Origin: Ichthyophis bannanicus
Taxonomy: Eukaryota > Chordata > Amphibia > Gymnophiona > Ichthyophiidae
DNA length: 64,000 bases
Direction: 5' to 3'
Assembly: GCA_033557465.1 (NCBI GenBank)
Contig: CM066034.1
Coordinates: 414,944,159-415,008,158, forward strand
Shown in pieces: positions 60,103-64,000 of the stretch. The notes under the pieces are model-generated. The model ran no database searches, was not told the DNA's origin, and was given only the letters and a program-made list of their open reading frames with translations. The translations under genes and the position numbers were made by a program. Each line of letters starts with the position of its first letter. The first letter of the stretch is position 1.

Positions 60103-60862
60103 TAAGAACATAAGAACATAAGATATGCCATATGGGTCAGATCAAGGTCCATCAAGCCCACTATCCTGTTTCAAGCAGTGGCCAATCTAAGTCATAAGTA
60201 CCTAGCAGTTTCCCCAAAAGACACAGGTTCCACATTGCTTGTATTGGGGCAAGCAGTGGATATTCTGGGTCCTCTTTAATAATGGTTTATGGACCTTTCC
60301 TCCAGGAACTTGTCCAAACCTTTTTTAAACCCGTCTACACTAACAGCTTTTACTACATCCTCCAGTAACGAATTCCAGAGTTTGATTACATGTTGAATGA
60401 AAAAATATTTTCTCTTATTTGTCTTAAATAGGTTACACTGTAGCTTCATTGCAACTCCCATAGTCTTTCTATATTTTAATGGCATAAACAATTGATCTAC
60501 GTTTACCCGTTCCACTCCATTCATTAATTTATAGACCTCTATCATATCTCCCCTTAGCCGTCTCTTTACCAGGTTGAAGAGCCCTAACCTTTTTAGCCTC
60601 TCTTCATATGGGTATTCTTCCATCCCCTTTACCATTTTGGTGGCTCTTCTCTGTACCTTTTCTAATAACGCTATATCCTTTTTAAGATACGGCGACCATA
60701 ATTGCACACAATATTCAAGGTACGTTCACACCATGGAACGATACAGAGGCATTATAATATCCTTTATTTTATTCTCCATTCCTTTCCTTATGATTCCTAG
60801 CATTCTATTTGCTCTCTTGGCCACCGCTGCACAGTGGGCAGAGGGTTTCAACATGTTATTTC
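60103..60862 (-). mobile_element. CR1 LINE 3' part
   Basis: The tail has two AACATAAG units at about 60106-60121, then 'GATATGCCATATGGGTCAG'. The frame 60707-60276 (143 codons) covers [20 protein letters not shown] to the C-terminus LEERSINHY. 60914-60726 adds NNMLKPSAHCAAVAKRANRM. 5'-truncated at about 60862. Confidence 0.9.
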
Positions 60863-60965
60863 TTATCTCTCCCTCGACCTTGCTTCTCAAAGAAGGTGGG
60901 CAGACAAGCCACATAGGGCTCGATATTCAAAAGGCAAATGCTCAGTAAACTATGTAAATGCCTTT

Positions 60966-62421
60966 TGTCGCGCCCTCTCTGGCCAAGCGGTAGCCACTGG
61001 TATTGCAAGGCTCTGGAGGGTGGTAGTTGTGCCTTCACTGATATAAACCACAAAACACTTCTTTCCAAATTAAAGGGTTTTATTCCCCGTCCCTTGAGGG
61101 TACTTTATATTCAGGAACATAAATCAAATGCCTTGCTTGGACATATAACATAAAGTAACAAAAGCAAACAGAACTTGCTTCCTTCAGCTTCCAAAACAAT
61201 AAATAAATGAAAAGAACAAAACAGCTTAAATACTTCAATATGGTTCTTTCTCCTGTGGCTGACAGCACAGCTTATATCTGCTTTACTTAGAGAGAGCTGC
61301 AGCCTGTTGCTTATAACACTAAAGCTATGACACAAACTAATTACTTATCTGAGAGAGAACTCAGGTTCAATCAAGGTCAAAGAGCAGTCCATCAATTCTG
61401 GCATATCATTTTCTTCTGCATTTTGATATTCCATTAACTCCGGCTGACTGGAAGGCTCATTCTGGACCTCAGTAGTAACGTGGGAGAATGGCTGGTTAAC
61501 CTCGTCAGACAGGAAGTTCCTCTCTTCCTTAGAGCTAGTGTCTCTCTGGGAATTACCATGTATTCTAGAGTTGAGCTTTTCAGGGCACTGCCCCTGCTGG
61601 TATTTTAGAATATAGCTCAACTCCTGGTTTGCTCTGCTAGTGGGATAATTAAGGGAATTTCTCTGCCGGTTCAGGCTTCCCTTTTGTAACCCAGCTGAGC
61701 TAAATTGGAGAGCTCGTGACGGAGTTTCACAGGGAGCTGTGAGCTTACAATGACTACAAAACTCTTCAGCTTTATCTGGTAAGTAAAACCTTTTTCTTCT
61801 AGGGTTTTTAAAACCAGAAGAAGGGATATTTTCAGCCTCTAGATAGTGGGACCTTGTGTGCCTATTTCCATACCTCCAGGGTTGTCTTCTTTCATATGGC
61901 AAATCACTCTTGCATTCACTCTGTGCACTGGAACCTGCAACTGCAGTCTTCTTGCGTCTCTCTGGCTCAAACACACTATCTGGCTGTTGATATCTCTCTG
62001 CTTCACTCAGGTCTTCGGTTCCCCTCTGACCTTCACGCTGGCTCTCTAGTTGCTCCAAAGTCTCATTGTCACTCTCTCTTACATTCTCATACCTGCTCCA
62101 TGCTTCCCAGGGTTTTAGCTGCCTTTGCTGTATTCTCTCAGAGTGTGTCCGTGGCTGCTTCAGCTCCTCTCTCTCTCTGATTGTCTGGGAGCCTATTTTA
62201 TCCCAGTGTTTCCTTGCTCCACCCCCACCCAGCTGAACCCTGTCAGGTAAAGTGAATTCCCTTCCTGTGCTGGCTGGGTGTGTCCTCATTGGGCTTTTGC
62301 ACGTGTTTCTAGGTTGCTCACGGTAACCATCTGACATTTCCTTGTTTACCCTGTCACTTTTCCTGTGCTCCTTTATGCTGAACTGCGTTTTCTCGTGTTG
62401 TTCGGGGTCTGCCCTGTTACA
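60966..62421 (-). mobile_element. Solo LTR of 1456 bp with a long internal frame
   Basis: On the minus strand it begins TGTAACAGGG and ends GCGCGACA, the TG..CA rule of LTRs, and is flanked by CTTT at 60962-60965 and 62422-62425. A polyadenylation signal AATAAA is at 61084-61079 with GT-rich sequence behind it. TATA-like words (GATATAAG near 61272-61279; TTATAAG near 61310-61316) lie between the frame and that signal. This gives a U3 of about 1.1 kb, then R and U5. No internal retroviral genes, so it is a solo LTR. The parent (ERV or Gypsy-type) cannot be told from the LTR alone. Confidence 0.75.
61079..61084 (-). promoter_or_regulatory. LTR polyadenylation signal
   Basis: AATAAA on the minus strand, about 113 bases before the LTR end, in the place expected for the R region. 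Confidence 0.6.
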
Positions 62422-62508
62422 CTTTAAAGGGATATTCAGAGGCACTTTCATGATTAGTGCCATTGAATATCCCCTTCTAACCTTGGTACATGTCCCAATG
62501 CTATGCAA
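61345..62508 (-). CDS. Open frame across the LTR U3, unknown product
   Basis: 387 codons without a stop, of which the last 358 or so lie inside the LTR. The first Met inside the LTR is in EMSDGYREQ. The product would be hydrophilic, rich in Glu, Arg, Ser and Gln (REREELKQPRTHSERIQQRQ), with one possible zinc-binding cluster (FCSHCKLTAPCE). No signal peptide, no membrane segment and no domain I know. Chance survival of such a frame is unlikely at this base composition (roughly 18 stops expected), so it was probably under coding constraint recently. Whether it is an accessory protein of the parent retroelement or an internal gene cut down to look like an LTR is open. Confidence 0.5.
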   Translation of the reverse strand: MHSIGTCTKVRRGYSMALIMKVPLNIPLKCNRADPEQHEKTQFSIKEHRKSDRVNKEMSDGYREQPRNTCKSPMRTHPASTGREFTLPDRVQLGGGGARKHWDKIGSQTIREREELKQPRTHSERIQQRQLKPWEAWSRYENVRESDNETLEQLESQREGQRGTEDLSEAERYQQPDSVFEPERRKKTAVAGSSAQSECKSDLPYERRQPWRYGNRHTRSHYLEAENIPSSGFKNPRRKRFYLPDKAEEFCSHCKLTAPCETPSRALQFSSAGLQKGSLNRQRNSLNYPTSRANQELSYILKYQQGQCPEKLNSRIHGNSQRDTSSKEERNFLSDEVNQPFSHVTTEVQNEPSSQPELMEYQNAEENDMPELMDCSLTLIEPEFSLR

Positions 62509-62834
62509 TTAGCATTGGGGCATGTCATGGACATTCCAGAGCGGAGTGGAGGCAGAGACTGTCACTAACCGGGTAGCGGAGATATTGCTACCCGGTAACG
62601 AGCTGTGGATAAAACTAGGCCAGCTTTTGCTACACCTAATTTTATCTGCAGGAGCTAACTGAGTAGCAGTGCAATATCGCCGCTACCCGGTTAGGCTCTG
62701 TGGTGGCTTCCTCTGTGTGGCAAACCTGGATTTTCAATGCCATTACCGTAGCATTGATTATACGGGGTTAGGGGTCAATTGGCATGGCTATGTGCCATAA
62801 CGGCGCATAGCCTGCCCAACTGAATATCGGGACC

Positions 62835-64000
62835 TTGATTCTCATGAAAGGAAGATAGCACTTTGGGCAAAAAAGAAAGGCACAGGCTGAATGAAGATGG
62901 CCTTCTCCAAGAAAACAGATAAGGATCCCAGCAGGACAGAGCTTGAAGTTCGAAAATCTGTTTTGCTGAACAAATCATGACAAAAAAACCCAGTCTTAAG
63001 AGTTAAATCCATAAGGGTACCACACTTCAAAGGCTCAAAGGGCTCCAACATCAGTGACTGGAACACTAGATAGAGATGCCGAACCCCCTGAAGACAATGT
63101 GAAACATCTGCATATGAGGTCAAAGACCATCCAGCCACTGGACCTCTAAAACAGGACAAGCTGCTACCTGGACTTTCAGGGAGCTAAAGGAAAGGCCCTT
63201 TTTTAGACCGTTCTAAAGCAGAGACGGCACATTCACCGCCTCAGGAACAAACTTTGTGCACTGCACCAACACTCAAAAATGTCCCAGACCTGCACATATG
63301 CCAGGCTGGTAGAACCTCTCCTGGCCTTGAGAAGAGTGGAACTACCATAGGAGAATAGCCTTTACATGTCAAATGACTCCCTTCAAGAACCAATCTGTAA
63401 GCAAGAAGACAGCTGGGTCATCTAGAACAATCAGCCTTTGGTGCAAAAGGTCCAAGAATGGGGACAATCATAGAGTAGGTTCCTGCAGGAGCCACATCAG
63501 GACCCCGGAACCACGGTGTCCTTGGCCAATCCAGCACCACCAGACCAATCCAGTCCAGAAGACGCTCTGTGCACCAAAGTACACGTCTCACAAGGGCCAT
63601 GGAGGAAACACCTACAGCAGGCACTGCTTTTGCCAGGGCTGAACCAAGGCTTCAATGCCCTCAGACCTTGCTCCATATGACGACAGAAGAAATGGCATGC
63701 TTTGGCATTGGATCAGGCCAACCTCCAATGACGAAAATCTTCTGAAACATCTCCAGACTGAATTCCCACTCTTTGAGATTGAGAGAGTGATGACTAAGGA
63801 AGTCCACCTTTACATTGTCCACCACAACAATGTGCTGAGCTGACAAAGCTAGGAAGTTCTTTTCCACCCAGGTAAACAAGAGTCATTTCTAGTGCCACCT
63901 GGCACTCCTTATACTGCCTTCCTAATTGACAAATGCTACTGCTGTGGGCATTATCCGAGAACACTTGCAGCACCCTGCCCTCGACCAAGGGCTGGAAACA
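62835..64000 (-). pseudogene. DIRS copy B recombinase/RNase H region
   Basis: Parallels copy A from 5107 to 5798 and from 7337 to 7790: shared blocks are 'CTCCAACATCA', 'AAGAAGACAGCTGGGTCATC' against 'GAGAAGGGAGCTGGGTCATC', and 'GCCATGGAGGAAACACCTAC' against 'GGCCATGGAGGAAACACATA'. Near 63950 the minus strand reads VLQVFSDNAHSSSICQLG, the RNase H third-Asp region. Frames broken. Confidence 0.65.

Larger units (their letters stand above)
60916..62834. mobile_element. MITE with GGGCTCGATATTCA ends, split by a solo LTR
   Basis: Left end GGGCTCGATATTCA, right end (reversed) GGTCCCGATATTCAG. Without the LTR it is about 459 bp. Interior words parallel the MITE at 59581 ('GCATTGGGGCATGTC', 'GCTACCCGGTTAGGCTC', 'TGGATTTTCAATGCC', 'GGCGCATAGC'). 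No clear target duplication. Confidence 0.75.
58791..64000 (-). mobile_element. DIRS copy B (family 2), truncated by the window edge
   Basis: Left end 58791 ('TACTTACCAG', 'ATAATGTCCTTTCC'), internal complementary region 59165-59235, recombinase-side remnants 59240-59580 and 62835-63400, RNase H region 63400-64000. Colinear with copy A (4069-8000). Contains MITE 59581-60066, CR1 60103-60862 and MITE 60916-62834 with the LTR. No continuous frame. Confidence 0.7.

Noticed and set aside
1..64000. tRNA-derived SINEs or host exons
   Set aside because: I saw no A/B box pair with a SINE tail and no frame resembling a vertebrate host protein. A repeat-library search could still find old SINE fragments.

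Overview
The window is repeat-rich vertebrate nuclear DNA with no host gene I can recognise. I found no convincing exon, tRNA, rRNA, CRISPR array or prokaryotic signal. Almost every long reading frame belongs to a transposable element. The mix is tyrosine-recombinase DIRS elements, CR1 and L2 LINEs, L1/Tx1-clade LINEs, a BovB-like RTE, Penelope-like pieces, hAT and mariner-like non-autonomous DNA elements, and an LTR. This points to a large, transposon-swollen amphibian genome. The recurrent CR1 3' ends (AACATAAG repeats followed by a 'CATACTGGGTCAGACC' block) and the DIRS ends fit a caecilian best, but that assignment is from memory and is an inference.

Layout from the left. 1-800 is an L1-clade LINE 3' end, followed by CR1 and L2 3' ends (800-1856) and a decayed L2 (1857-3795) carrying a 328-bp hAT MITE. 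From about 4070 to 31690 runs one old minus-strand DIRS element (copy A) split by many later insertions: a LINE tail, a 1530-bp hAT element (5799-7328), an L2 tail, and an old L1-clade LINE (8355-18080). That L1 itself holds a CR1, a foldback/Penelope-like element and two L2 copies. A second DIRS (copy D, 18972-31256) sits in copy A's gag region and in turn contains a CR1, an L2 and a nearly full-length Tx1/L1 LINE (23477-29663) with a perfect 15-bp target-site duplication.

31899-37616 is the best-preserved DIRS (copy E), with gag, RT, RNase H and recombinase in order on the minus strand, inverted terminal repeats and an internal complementary region. 37694-37935 is a hAT remnant and 37990-40098 an L2 LINE. 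40100-43080 is mostly unassigned DNA. 43413-46791 is a 3379-bp hAT element with an 8-bp duplication, four successive hairpins and a long minisatellite. 47188-47979 is a mariner-like MITE filled by a 141-bp tandem repeat.

47982-52136 holds plus-strand DIRS pieces (copy C), with a Penelope fragment carrying a hammerhead-like motif. 52141-58790 is an L2 split by a long CR1 (53180-57250), itself split by an RTE with an 11-bp duplication. 58791-64000 is the start of another minus-strand DIRS (copy B, cut by the window edge). It holds two related MITEs, a CR1 end and a 1456-bp solo LTR whose 5' two thirds is one open reading frame.

The elements do not form a pathway. They are independent parasites whose nesting gives relative ages. 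Only a few frames look intact: the Tx1/L1 ORF1, the CR1 RT frame and the LTR-borne frame. The most unusual signals are that LTR frame, two hAT elements with different ends sharing the same internal module, a 130-bp near-perfect palindrome, and chimeric frames made by in-frame nesting.
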